Made by a program: the position numbers and the translations under genes. The notes beneath the pieces were generated by a model that was not told the DNA's origin, ran no database searches, and was given only the letters and a program-made list of their open reading frames with translations. Positions 7,975 to 15,310 of a stretch of 19,797 nt of DNA are shown here, one piece after another. The stretch is from contig JAPYSZ010000001.1 of assembly GCA_029941645.1 (NCBI GenBank), positions 1 through 19,797 on the forward strand, given 5' to 3'. Each line of letters begins with the position of its first letter. Within the stretch, counting starts at the first letter, position 1. The stretch is from Candidatus Poseidoniia archaeon. Its GTDB lineage: Archaea; Thermoplasmatota; Poseidoniia; MGIII; CG-Epi1.

Positions 7975-9183
7975 ATGAGTGACGGTAAAGTACGCTGTAC
8001 AACTTGCTACAACGTTTTCAATACCGCAAAGAAAGAAGGACAAAATGTAATCTGCTCTATGTGTGATGCTTCTTTCACCGTCAAAAAGATAAATTTTGTT
8101 AGCAATATTACTCAAAGCATTACGGACTTTACAAGTAAGATAGGATCAAACATAAAAGAAACATTAATACCTGGAAGTAAGGAAGAAGACGTTTTCACGA
8201 TTATTGATGGTAAAAAATACGATAGCGAATTATTGAAAGTAGCTACGGAATTAACCGAAAAAGTAGAAGAAATAACTATTGAAGGAAGCAAATTATTATT
8301 TAGCAAAATAAGAGATTATGACGATTATACTCAAATAGAAAAACAAACTGTTGCTTATATTAGAAAGAATTACAAATTTACACCTGAAGCAAACCAATGG
8401 TTAAGAAAGGAAATAAAGAAATGGACTGCTACCAAAACAAGAGGTGAAAAGGTAAGTGATCCAACCAGTTCTAAATTCAAGAAAAAAACTCAGATGTCAT
8501 TTGTTTTTACCAATCTCAAAGATGCATATCGTTGGGATAATCTAAGTAATTTAAATGAAAAACCAAAAACACCGGCGCAATGGGCCGGTATTCTATTATC
8601 CATAGTCTTTGTTTTAGGTATACTCTCTGGAATTGCTTATGGAATAAAATGGAATAACCAAGACAATCAATGGAACAGTGAAGGATTATCATCAGTTCAT
8701 GGAACTATCATAAATACTGATGGTGAAGCTATAGAAGGAGCAAAGATAGAGGCCAATAATAAGAAAGCATACAGCAACCCACAAGGGAAATATTACCTAT
8801 ATGACTTAGTAGGAGATGAAGTTCAAATTACTTTCACAATGGAAGGGTATGGTGATGTAATTGTTTGGATTAATATACGCTCTGAAGGTACGAATATACT
8901 TAATATCGAACTATTAGAAGGAAACACACTGAAATATGATTACAGAAAAGATATTGCAGAACCATGGCCGCCAAACTATGCTCTGGCCCCTATTTTCATG
9001 ATTTCAGCAATGATTACGCTTATGGGGAGTTCAGCTGCACTTCTTCAACAGAATTTTAAAACAGCAATAGCAGGATGCTTATTCGGAATCATAAGCTACG
9101 GATTTCTGATTGGCAGTATCCTCTCAGTTATAGCTCTTTCATTACTACTAGTAGATCGTGAAAGTTTTGAAAGGAAAAGATGA
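7975..9183 (+). CDS. Membrane protein with zinc ribbon and carboxypeptidase-regulatory-like domain, unknown function
   Basis: 402 aa. A zinc ribbon with CxxC pairs at C8/C11 and C27/C30 begins the protein. A charged, mostly helical stretch follows (about 40-195). A first transmembrane helix spans about 201-224. The segment around 241-316 (HGTIINTDGEAIEGAKI, then SNPQGKYYL) reads like a CarbopepD_reg/peptidase-regulatory beta sandwich. Two or three more membrane helices end the protein (about 337-357 and 362-394). The topology suggests a cytoplasmic zinc ribbon, an outside beta domain and a C-terminal membrane bundle, but this is inferred. No catalytic motif is visible. Its TGA (9181-9183) abuts the next gene's ATG at 9184, so the two are probably made together. 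Zinc-ribbon membrane proteins of this sort may have regulatory or envelope-linked roles. Confidence 0.75.
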   Translation: MSDGKVRCTTCYNVFNTAKKEGQNVICSMCDASFTVKKINFVSNITQSITDFTSKIGSNIKETLIPGSKEEDVFTIIDGKKYDSELLKVATELTEKVEEITIEGSKLLFSKIRDYDDYTQIEKQTVAYIRKNYKFTPEANQWLRKEIKKWTATKTRGEKVSDPTSSKFKKKTQMSFVFTNLKDAYRWDNLSNLNEKPKTPAQWAGILLSIVFVLGILSGIAYGIKWNNQDNQWNSEGLSSVHGTIINTDGEAIEGAKIEANNKKAYSNPQGKYYLYDLVGDEVQITFTMEGYGDVIVWINIRSEGTNILNIELLEGNTLKYDYRKDIAEPWPPNYALAPIFMISAMITLMGSSAALLQQNFKTAIAGCLFGIISYGFLIGSILSVIALSLLLVDRESFERKR

Positions 9184-9711
9184 ATGTCTTCTTGGGAATT
9201 CAAAACACATTTAAGTGATATAGGTAGATGGAATAAAATTTTACTAACCATAACCTGTTTTTGGGCTTTATTAATTTTGACTTCACCCTTAATGCTAGAT
9301 GAGGGGAAAACTGGTGATTTAAGTGGACGAGTAGGGATATACGATAATAAAGAAATAATTCAAGAGATGAATCCTATAAACAAAATGGTCTATTATTTAG
9401 GTGATTTAAATTGCCACCAACGCTCAGATAGATCCTATGAATACAATGGAAACCAAATGCCTTTCTGTGCAAGAGATGTTGGAATATTTGTAGGATTAGC
9501 TCTAGGCTTCATATTTGCACTAGGAAGAAAAGTAGAACTAACTTTACCCTTAGTTATTCTTTCATTAGTTCCAATAGGTCTTGATGGTACTATCCAACTT
9601 TTCACAGAATATGAATCCACAAATATCAAAAGAATAGTAACGGGGCTTATTGCTGGGTTTGTGACGGGAATCGCGCTTAAGATAATAGCAGATTCACTAG
9701 AAAGAGATTAG
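9184..9711 (+). CDS. DUF2085-like membrane protein
   Basis: 175 aa, about four hydrophobic segments (near 20-37, 99-113, 119-136, 150-168). The motif LNCHQRSDRSYEYNGNQMPFC (C77-H78-Q79-R80 and C95), followed by ARDVGIFVG, matches the CHQR...C signature of DUF2085, a family of predicted membrane proteins of unknown function. C77, H78 and C95 could form a metal or redox site at the membrane face, which is inference. It starts directly after the stop of the zinc-ribbon membrane protein, suggesting that the two act together. It overlaps the convergent small zinc-ribbon gene by 4 bp. Confidence 0.75.
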   Translation: MSSWEFKTHLSDIGRWNKILLTITCFWALLILTSPLMLDEGKTGDLSGRVGIYDNKEIIQEMNPINKMVYYLGDLNCHQRSDRSYEYNGNQMPFCARDVGIFVGLALGFIFALGRKVELTLPLVILSLVPIGLDGTIQLFTEYESTNIKRIVTGLIAGFVTGIALKIIADSLERD

Positions 9712-9878
9712 TCACCCCACTCCAGTTCTGAATCACAAAAAGGACATTTAGGTGATAATTGAGGTACCACCCGATAGCAAATATTACAAAGTCTTCCAGG
9801 ATTGTAAATTTTTTGATAAGCAAAAATCGAAATTACTACTAATACAAATATGATTACTAAGCCTATTGTAAAAAACAT
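9708..9878 (-). CDS. Small membrane-anchored zinc-ribbon protein, 56 aa
   Basis: A short frame gives 56 residues: an N-terminal hydrophobic helix (FTIGLVIIFVLVVISIFAY, 3-21), a short linker, and a rubredoxin-like zinc ribbon with C31/C34 (CNIC) and C45/C48 (CPFC), ending in acidic SELEWGD. The ATG (9878-9876) shares one base with the upstream flippase stop (TAATG), so translation is probably coupled. Small proteins of this build are often overlooked in annotation. The four cysteines should bind one Zn. The ribbon probably faces the cytoplasm next to the membrane, perhaps as a partner of the flippase; this is inference. Confidence 0.7.
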   Translation of the reverse strand: MFFTIGLVIIFVLVVISIFAYQKIYNPGRLCNICYRVVPQLSPKCPFCDSELEWGD

Positions 9879-11398
9879 TATTTTCTCTTAAGCTCATCCC
9901 CAACATAACTAGTCATAGCTTTAGGATTCATTGTATTCCAAAAGAATTGGAAATCTTTCATTGTAAAAGCACCTACGGCTGCTAGAACAAAAACATAGAG
10001 AAAACCACCTAATGCAGAGAATAAGAATAATTCATACCAACGGTCAACACTGACGGCCATTTGTATTTGCCACATTCCCAATCCCACAATAATTGCAAAG
10101 AAAATTTGTACAAAAAAATGCATTTGTGGCTTTAATTCTAAATATGAATAACACATTATCCTAAGAGAAATAGAAAGTATTAGTTCGGAAATTAAAAGAG
10201 CCAAAGCCGCACCCTCCCCACCTAATCCCGGTAGATTACTAAGTCCTAAATGTGGAATCTCTTTGGGAACTAAAATGATCATTAACATAATATTAATAAC
10301 CGATGAAAAAATGTTAATCATTGAAGTTAAATCTGGCCTATCAGAACCACGTAATGCTATAGACCATGGTCGATTCACAACTCGAATTAGAGCTGCCAAG
10401 GCCAATAACTGAAGAATGCGAGTTGCTGGTAGAAATTCACGACTAATGAAAACTTCTATAATCTCACTAGACCAAACAACCGTCATAGCTACAATAGGAA
10501 TACAAACCATAGCCACATATCTCTCTGTATCATAAATCAGAGATTTAATTTCTTTATTCTCGCTTTTCGAATGTAATTTAGAAACGGAAGGCAGCAACAT
10601 TTCTTCAATTGCTAAAGCCATAGTGCCTATGAAAATCGCAATTCGTTGAACTCCGAAATAAAGTCCGACATCTGTAGCGGCCCAGAAAATACCTATGAAA
10701 ATTTTATCAATATATTGTTTCAGAACTCCAAAAATAGAAGCGGCGGCAACTGGAAATGCGAATAATTTATAAGAATTAAATGTTTCTTTATCTGGTTTAG
10801 AAATAGGATAATCACGGAAATACCATAAAGATATAATCGAAATAATTAGAATGCCAATTAACTCAGATGCAGCTAACCAGATAACACCCCAACCTAGAAA
10901 TGCAGTACATATGAAAAGAAGAGAACGAGCCGTGGTTCCAACCATATTTGGTATAGCCACTCTGGCACTTTGTTCAAGACCACTGAAAGTAGCTCTAACT
11001 ACGCCAATTGCCAGAAAAATAATGTAATAAAAAAGAACAAATAATAACAAATGTGGAGTTTTGATATCATAAAACTCTTTTTCCAGAAACACGGTCCAAA
11101 TCCAATAAAATGAGGCAAATACAAAAAGCATAAACGATATCAAAAACAATCTTATCGAAAGAAAAGTACCAATACATTTTCCTAAATCAAGTCCCTCACT
11201 AATTCTCTTAATATGGGCCATGCGAAATCCAAAAAATGCTAAAAATGTAAAGCCACCTACTAAGCTCATAGCATAGCTAAATTCACCTAATGCTTCGGCA
11301 CCCATCTTTCTTGCAACAAATAATAACGCTATCCAACCAATTATCGCGTTAATATTCTCTGCACCAAAAAGCAGAGCTATCTTGCGGGAGGTCGCCAT
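9878..11398 (-). CDS. MOP-superfamily flippase (Wzx/MATE-like polysaccharide exporter)
   Basis: 506 aa with about 12-14 transmembrane segments and few charged residues between them, typical of O-antigen/polysaccharide flippases that move lipid-linked sugars across the membrane. The N-terminus (SRKIALLFGAENINAIIGWIAL) and the early ARKMGAEALGEFSYA stretch match the Wzx/RfbX family. ATG at 11398 is chosen because it places the first membrane helix normally and lies 25.5 bp from the shared TATA box; a longer frame from 11458 would cross the divergent PfkB start. It is likely the lipid-carrier partner of uppP. The next gene on the strand is the zinc-ribbon microprotein. Substrate unknown. Confidence 0.88.
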   Translation of the reverse strand: MATSRKIALLFGAENINAIIGWIALLFVARKMGAEALGEFSYAMSLVGGFTFLAFFGFRMAHIKRISEGLDLGKCIGTFLSIRLFLISFMLFVFASFYWIWTVFLEKEFYDIKTPHLLLFVLFYYIIFLAIGVVRATFSGLEQSARVAIPNMVGTTARSLLFICTAFLGWGVIWLAASELIGILIISIISLWYFRDYPISKPDKETFNSYKLFAFPVAAASIFGVLKQYIDKIFIGIFWAATDVGLYFGVQRIAIFIGTMALAIEEMLLPSVSKLHSKSENKEIKSLIYDTERYVAMVCIPIVAMTVVWSSEIIEVFISREFLPATRILQLLALAALIRVVNRPWSIALRGSDRPDLTSMINIFSSVINIMLMIILVPKEIPHLGLSNLPGLGGEGAALALLISELILSISLRIMCYSYLELKPQMHFFVQIFFAIIVGLGMWQIQMAVSVDRWYELFLFSALGGFLYVFVLAAVGAFTMKDFQFFWNTMNPKAMTSYVGDELKRK

Positions 11399-11420
11399 AG
11401 TTTGCGCACAGTGGTTGGGA

Positions 11421-11426
11421 TTTAAA
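11421..11426. promoter_or_regulatory. Shared palindromic TATA box between the flippase and PfkB genes
   Basis: TTTAAA is its own reverse complement. Its centre (11423.5) is exactly 25.5 bp from the flippase ATG (11398) and 25.5 bp from the kinase GTG (11449). One TATA-like element could therefore drive two leaderless genes in opposite directions. Confidence 0.6.
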
Positions 11427-11448
11427 GCCAGCCCTCTTGAGGTCAAAC

Positions 11449-12354
11449 GTGGTAACAAAGTTACTGGTAGCTGGTGTTTTAGCCCTAGACGATCTCAAAA
11501 CCCCAAAGAAAAGTCAAAAAGGAATTGTAGGAGGGGCTGGAATTTATTCAAGTATTTCCGCAAGCATTTTTACAAATACAACTTTGGTTGCAGTCATTGG
11601 AAATGACTTTCCAGAAAAGATTCTAGAAAAAATAAAAAAAAGAGGAATTAATACACAATCTATCAAAAAACTGGATTATCCAACATTTCACTGGTCTGGA
11701 GAATACAAGGGAGATATGTTGCAAGCTATCACGCATGAAACCGATTTCAGAATTAATGACTATTATGATTGGGAGATAAATAGTGAACAAAGAAAAACTG
11801 AATTTTTGCTACTATGTAATAACGATCCTGCTATCCAATTAAGAATTTTAGAACAAGTAGAAGCAAAGCTGATTGCAATGGATACAATGAACCTATGGAT
11901 AGATATTGCTAAAGAAAAATTGGAAAGTGTTGTTTCGCAAGTAGATATTTTATTCATTAATGATGCTGAAGCACAGCAATACTCTGAAACACAGGATTTA
12001 GAAGAAGCCGCACTAATATTACTTAACAAAGGACCTAAATATGTAGTAATAAAAAAAGGTGAGAAAGGGGCCTCTCTGTATTCAAAGAACTTTACAAAGA
12101 AAATACTTGCATTCCAAGTTGATAATATCGTAGACCCAACGGGGGCTGGAGATAGTTTTGCAGGAGCCGCTATGGGGTATTTAGCAAATTTAGATAGCGT
12201 GAATATAGAAAATCTAACTGATGCAATGAATTATGGTGCTGCTGTAGCATCAATTACTGTAGAAGGATTTGGAACCGAAAGTATTATGGACGTTACAAAA
12301 TCAGAAATTAATCGACGATTCAATGTGCTAAATGGTGGGCCCGGCCGGATTTGA
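11449..12354 (+). CDS. PfkB-family carbohydrate/nucleoside kinase
   Basis: 301 aa from GTG at 11449, the start consistent with the shared TATA box; a TTG at 11437 is a longer alternative. PfkB kinases phosphorylate sugars or nucleosides with ATP. The substrate-side glycines are VGGAGIYSS (27-35). The catalytic signature DPTGAGDSFAGA lies at 229-240, with D235 as the likely base. FINDAEAQ (169-176) is the typical Asn/Glu metal-phosphate region. Substrate cannot be assigned; it is not clearly a ribokinase, fructokinase or ADP-sugar kinase. The last residues (GGPGRI) and the TGA lie inside the tRNA gene on the other strand. It is convergent with both tRNAs and has no close co-transcribed partner. 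Confidence 0.85.
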   Translation: MVTKLLVAGVLALDDLKTPKKSQKGIVGGAGIYSSISASIFTNTTLVAVIGNDFPEKILEKIKKRGINTQSIKKLDYPTFHWSGEYKGDMLQAITHETDFRINDYYDWEINSEQRKTEFLLLCNNDPAIQLRILEQVEAKLIAMDTMNLWIDIAKEKLESVVSQVDILFINDAEAQQYSETQDLEEAALILLNKGPKYVVIKKGEKGASLYSKNFTKKILAFQVDNIVDPTGAGDSFAGAAMGYLANLDSVNIENLTDAMNYGAAVASITVEGFGTESIMDVTKSEINRRFNVLNGGPGRI

Positions 12355-12409
12355 ACCGACGACCGCCCGGTTATGAGCCGGGAGCTCCACCAGACTAAGC
12401 TACGGGCCC
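12336..12409 (-). tRNA. tRNA with CAT anticodon (elongator Met or Ile2)
   Basis: The minus strand folds as a 74-nt cloverleaf: acceptor GGGCCCG/CGGGCCC, anticodon stem CCCGG/CCGGG with loop CTCATAA, T-arm GTCGG-TTCAAAT-CCGGC and discriminator A. CCA is not encoded. G1-C72 and the lack of a GGG/CCC run at anticodon-stem positions 29-31 argue against an initiator tRNA. Methionine elongator and isoleucine (lysidine/agmatidine-type) tRNAs cannot be separated from sequence alone. It is 3 bp from the encoded CCA of tRNA-Asn, so the pair is probably one transcript. The 3' end overlaps the PfkB stop. Confidence 0.93.
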
Positions 12410-12412
12410 CAG

Positions 12413-12489
12413 TGGCGCCGCTGATCGGATTCGAACCGATGACCGTCCGGTTAACAGCCGGATGCTCTGACCAACTGAGCTACAGCGGC
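12413..12489 (-). tRNA. tRNA-Asn (GTT anticodon)
   Basis: The minus strand forms acceptor GCCGCTG/CAGCGGC, anticodon loop CTGTTAA (anticodon GTT), T-arm ATCGG-TTCGAAT-CCGAT and discriminator G at 12416. CCA is encoded at 12413-12415. It is the first of the two tandem tRNAs; a TTTTAAA box (minus strand, 12516-12522) lies about 30 bp upstream. Confidence 0.96.
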
Positions 12490-12515
12490 ACTGGATGGTG
12501 CTCACCCAAGTATGG

Positions 12516-12522
12516 TTTAAAA
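12516..12522 (-). promoter_or_regulatory. TATA-like box for the tandem tRNAs
   Basis: TTTTAAA on the minus strand, centred about 30 bp before the tRNA-Asn 5' end. This is the usual archaeal position if the transcript starts at or near the mature end. Confidence 0.5.
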
Positions 12523-12544
12523 CTACTGTGATGAACGTAGATTG

Positions 12545-12552
12545 TATTTATA
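12545..12552 (+). promoter_or_regulatory. TATA-like box for the second glycosyltransferase
   Basis: TATTTATA is centred 23.5 bp before ATG 12572. The TTG at 12542 would put this box inside the gene, which argues for ATG 12572. Confidence 0.5.
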
Positions 12553-12571
12553 TGCAGTTTCCTTAAGATAC

Positions 12572-13822
12572 ATGTCCTTAGTAATTATGGTCAGATCGCG
12601 CCTTACGACAGGCGGTTTTGCTGAACCTGTAGTTGCTGATACTGCTAGAAGTTTGTCTAAACAAGGACACCGCGTTATTTTGTTAGCATGGGACCGAACT
12701 GGAAAGAATGAAACAACTACTACAACTGAATGGGGGACAATATGGAGATACCAAGAGGAATGCGCCCTTAACGATGCAGCACTCTTTGCAAGAAAACTAC
12801 CTGCATTCTTATCTTGGAGTACATGGCAAATACTTGCTTTTCAGAAAATAGAAAAAGATATAGTATTGCATTATCATGATTTAGACACTCTCATGGGGGG
12901 AGTTTTCACTTCTAAACTAGCCGAATTGCCACTAATATATGATTGTCATGAAAATTATCCCGGACTCGTTAAAGGTGCAGTATCTAGTATTGTAGCAAAA
13001 CTTCTTCATAAATTAGAAGCCAGATTATTGAGTCATTGTGATGGAATTATATCTGCAGGTCCTGCAAACTATGCAAGACTTGATGGGATGTTAGAACAAG
13101 GTGGAAAAGCTCCATTTGCTGCGACTGAAGAAGAAGCATTCAAAGTAATGGCTCTGCCTCAACGAGATTTTCTTAACACAAAATTAACACGAATCGGAAA
13201 TATTAAAAGATTAGATAATTATCCCTTAAGAAGAATAGAAAATAAAGAAAAAAACAAAACTTTTAGACTTTTGTATATCGGCGTTCTAGAAAGACACCCC
13301 TCAAGAGGAATACTAGAAACCATAATGACTGTGAGTAAAATGAAGGGAATCCAACTTGATATTGGGGGTTTTGGAACTCTGGTTCCTACAATAAGAAGGC
13401 TGCAGGAGAAGTCAAAAAATGTAAATTACATGGGACCTATACATCCCGATAATGTTGCATTAAAGACAATTGAGAGTGATGCAGTACTAATGGCACTTGA
13501 TCCATCGAATATTAATAATCGGCTTAGCGCCCCCAACAAACTATTCGAAGCAATGGCTGCAAGCGTCCCAATAATAACTTGTAAAGAACTTTTGATGGGG
13601 CAACTAGTAGAAAGAGAGGAAATTGGACTAACCTTTGAATGGGGGAAATGGGATCGGCTAAAGGCAGTCCTCATGAAGATGATGTTTGACCCGACTCTTT
13701 GCCTTGAAATGGGAAAACGTGGACGAAGATTAGCTGAAAAGGTGCATAATTGGGAATATTGTGAATATCGGATAGAGTCGCTTTACAAATTTGTAAAAAA
13801 AACTAGGAATCAAGACGCTTAG
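12572..13822 (+). CDS. GT4-family glycosyltransferase
   Basis: 416 aa from ATG 12572. The GT-B N-terminal domain starts with a strand LVIMVRSR and includes HYHDLDTLMGG (100-110) and YDCHENYPG (123-131), typical acceptor-side motifs. The C-terminal nucleotide-sugar domain has RLLYIGVLERHPSRGIL (232-248) and SAPNKLFEAMAASVPIITC (319-337), the EX7E-like loop, though only one Glu of that signature is obvious. No transmembrane segment. It may work with the flippase and uppP on a lipid-linked glycan, but it is not in their transcription units. Its 3' end overlaps the convergent ATP-grasp stop by 20 bp. Sugar substrate unknown. Confidence 0.82.
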   Translation: MSLVIMVRSRLTTGGFAEPVVADTARSLSKQGHRVILLAWDRTGKNETTTTTEWGTIWRYQEECALNDAALFARKLPAFLSWSTWQILAFQKIEKDIVLHYHDLDTLMGGVFTSKLAELPLIYDCHENYPGLVKGAVSSIVAKLLHKLEARLLSHCDGIISAGPANYARLDGMLEQGGKAPFAATEEEAFKVMALPQRDFLNTKLTRIGNIKRLDNYPLRRIENKEKNKTFRLLYIGVLERHPSRGILETIMTVSKMKGIQLDIGGFGTLVPTIRRLQEKSKNVNYMGPIHPDNVALKTIESDAVLMALDPSNINNRLSAPNKLFEAMAASVPIITCKELLMGQLVEREEIGLTFEWGKWDRLKAVLMKMMFDPTLCLEMGKRGRRLAEKVHNWEYCEYRIESLYKFVKKTRNQDA

Positions 13823-14864
13823 TTATCTCTTCGGGCGACAATACCGTTGGCAGCGTATCTAATGAACGAATCAAATATTTTTCAGAAAAGTCAAAAGGAT
13901 TTGAAATATTAGGGTCATCACCAATAGCCAATTTGAGATAAGTATCAATCATTGAATGTTCACCGGAAAGATTGAATAGATTTGTAATCATAAAAAATCG
14001 ACCTATGTTTATTTCAGTTACACATAACTCATTTTTAGAATTCATTTTGATATCAATATCATAATTACCATGTGCCTTTCCATCTGAAAGTTTCTCTATT
14101 GCATCAATACAAAAATCAAAGAGATTTGTATCATACACTGTCTTAGCAAGTTCCGGAGATGATGACATATTACTTGGACGAGAAGCTGCTTCAATATATG
14201 AAAGCCTCTCAGCTGCCTTCATCAATATCAAACGACCGTTCTTCCATGTACTTTGGCATGCAAAATCCTTTCCTGGCAAAAACTCAGATATCGTAAAATC
14301 GGATATTTGCATTCCTCTCATTTCATTCCAGTACTTAATCCACCATTTTGCTTGTTCAGAATCCTTTACTTTAGTTGCTCCCTTAGATCCTGCACCTTTA
14401 ATGGCTCTGCACCAAAGCAATTCTGAATTGAATTTTGAAAAGATTGGTTCTATATCCTCAAGACTCTTTACATGATAAGTCTCTGCAACACGAATACCAT
14501 TCTCAATCGCAAAATTGTGGAACTTCCACTTGTTCAAACACAGTGCTACAGATGCATGATCTGGAAAGAATAATTCAGTTTTAAGACTATCTCTAATTTC
14601 AGATAACTTTTCAACTTCAGGATCATTTGTAGGAATGATTAGGTCTGGCTTTTCTTTATTAATAATCTCGCAAATCTTTTCTTCATAATCAGGTGAAGAG
14701 GCTGGCGGGACAACAAAACGACTATCTACATTCGCCCGTGCAATCTTGTAAGGTGATATATCAAAACCAATCAAATCATATTTTTCTCTCTCTTTAATTG
14801 TCGAGATAATATTATTGGCTCCGCCACCGCCAGCTCCCGTAATCACTACTCTTATTTTAGACAT
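13803..14864 (-). CDS. ATP-grasp family enzyme, CarB-like domain
   Basis: 353 aa. It starts with a glycine-rich nucleotide-binding segment, VVITGAGGGGANNI (residues 6-19), then a Rossmann-like pre-ATP-grasp region. The ATP-grasp domain includes a lysine-containing strand (LWCRAIKGAGSKG, 150-162) and the metal site at VTEINIGRF (282-290, E284 and N286). ATP-grasp enzymes join a carboxylate to an amine or other nucleophile, through an acyl phosphate. Because the enzyme stands alone, the substrate is unknown; amino acid ligation, such as peptide or cell-envelope modification, is one option. It lies two bases after the VOC gene's stop on the same strand, so they share a transcript and perhaps a pathway. 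Confidence 0.8.
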   Translation of the reverse strand: MSKIRVVITGAGGGGANNIISTIKEREKYDLIGFDISPYKIARANVDSRFVVPPASSPDYEEKICEIINKEKPDLIIPTNDPEVEKLSEIRDSLKTELFFPDHASVALCLNKWKFHNFAIENGIRVAETYHVKSLEDIEPIFSKFNSELLWCRAIKGAGSKGATKVKDSEQAKWWIKYWNEMRGMQISDFTISEFLPGKDFACQSTWKNGRLILMKAAERLSYIEAASRPSNMSSSPELAKTVYDTNLFDFCIDAIEKLSDGKAHGNYDIDIKMNSKNELCVTEINIGRFFMITNLFNLSGEHSMIDTYLKLAIGDDPNISNPFDFSEKYLIRSLDTLPTVLSPEEITKRLDS

Positions 14865-14866
14865 AA

Positions 14867-15268
14867 TTAATGCATCATCTCTTTGTTAGGATAGTACTTG
14901 AATTCTAATATATTATTTGACGGATCCTTCAGAAAAAATGCTTGGTGATTTTCAGGCATCCCTTCAAAACGTGTAAATATTTCATTTAGAAGTTGAACAT
15001 TATTGCTCTTCAACCGAGACGCAAATGAATCAAAATCAGAACCATCATGAAAAGTTATTCCAAAATGGCGCGGATATGGTTCAGGATCTGTATCAATCTT
15101 GTCAGGGGACAAATGACAAACTAATTGATCTCCAAAGAAATTGAAAGTTACTCTGTCATCATAAGTTCTACGATTCTCACAGCCTAACTTATTCTCATAA
15201 AAATCTACCGCTTCTTGTAAATCTCTGCAAGGCACTGCTAAATGAAATGCGTTATTCTGATTCCTCAT
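14867..15268 (-). CDS. VOC/glyoxalase-superfamily protein
   Basis: 133 aa, one βαβββ pair plus a second one, in the size of a single VOC protein. FHLAVPCRDLQEAVDFYENK (8-27, with H9), RHFGITF (67-73, H68) and FFLKDPSNNILEFKYY (111-126, E122) are the conserved strands. H9, H68 and E122 are likely metal ligands, with H52 or a nearby residue as a possible fourth. VOC enzymes include glyoxalases, dioxygenases and antibiotic-resistance proteins; the reaction cannot be assigned. Its ATG (15268) lies 28.5 bp from a TATA-like box (15293-15300), and it precedes the ATP-grasp gene by two bases. It may therefore supply or remove a small-molecule partner of that ligase. Confidence 0.82.
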   Translation of the reverse strand: MRNQNNAFHLAVPCRDLQEAVDFYENKLGCENRRTYDDRVTFNFFGDQLVCHLSPDKIDTDPEPYPRHFGITFHDGSDFDSFASRLKSNNVQLLNEIFTRFEGMPENHQAFFLKDPSNNILEFKYYPNKEMMH

Positions 15269-15292
15269 AGATAATTTAAACAGAACTGTGAT

Positions 15293-15300
15293 TATTTATA
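15293..15300 (-). promoter_or_regulatory. TATA-like box for the VOC gene
   Basis: TATAAATA on the minus strand, centred about 28.5 bp before the ATG at 15268. A leaderless or nearly leaderless transcript is expected. Confidence 0.6.
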
Positions 15301-15310
15301 ACCTAAGTTT

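Noticed and set aside
12336..12409. Initiator tRNA-Met
   Set aside because: It has G1-C72 and lacks the three consecutive G-C pairs at anticodon-stem positions 29-31 expected of initiators.
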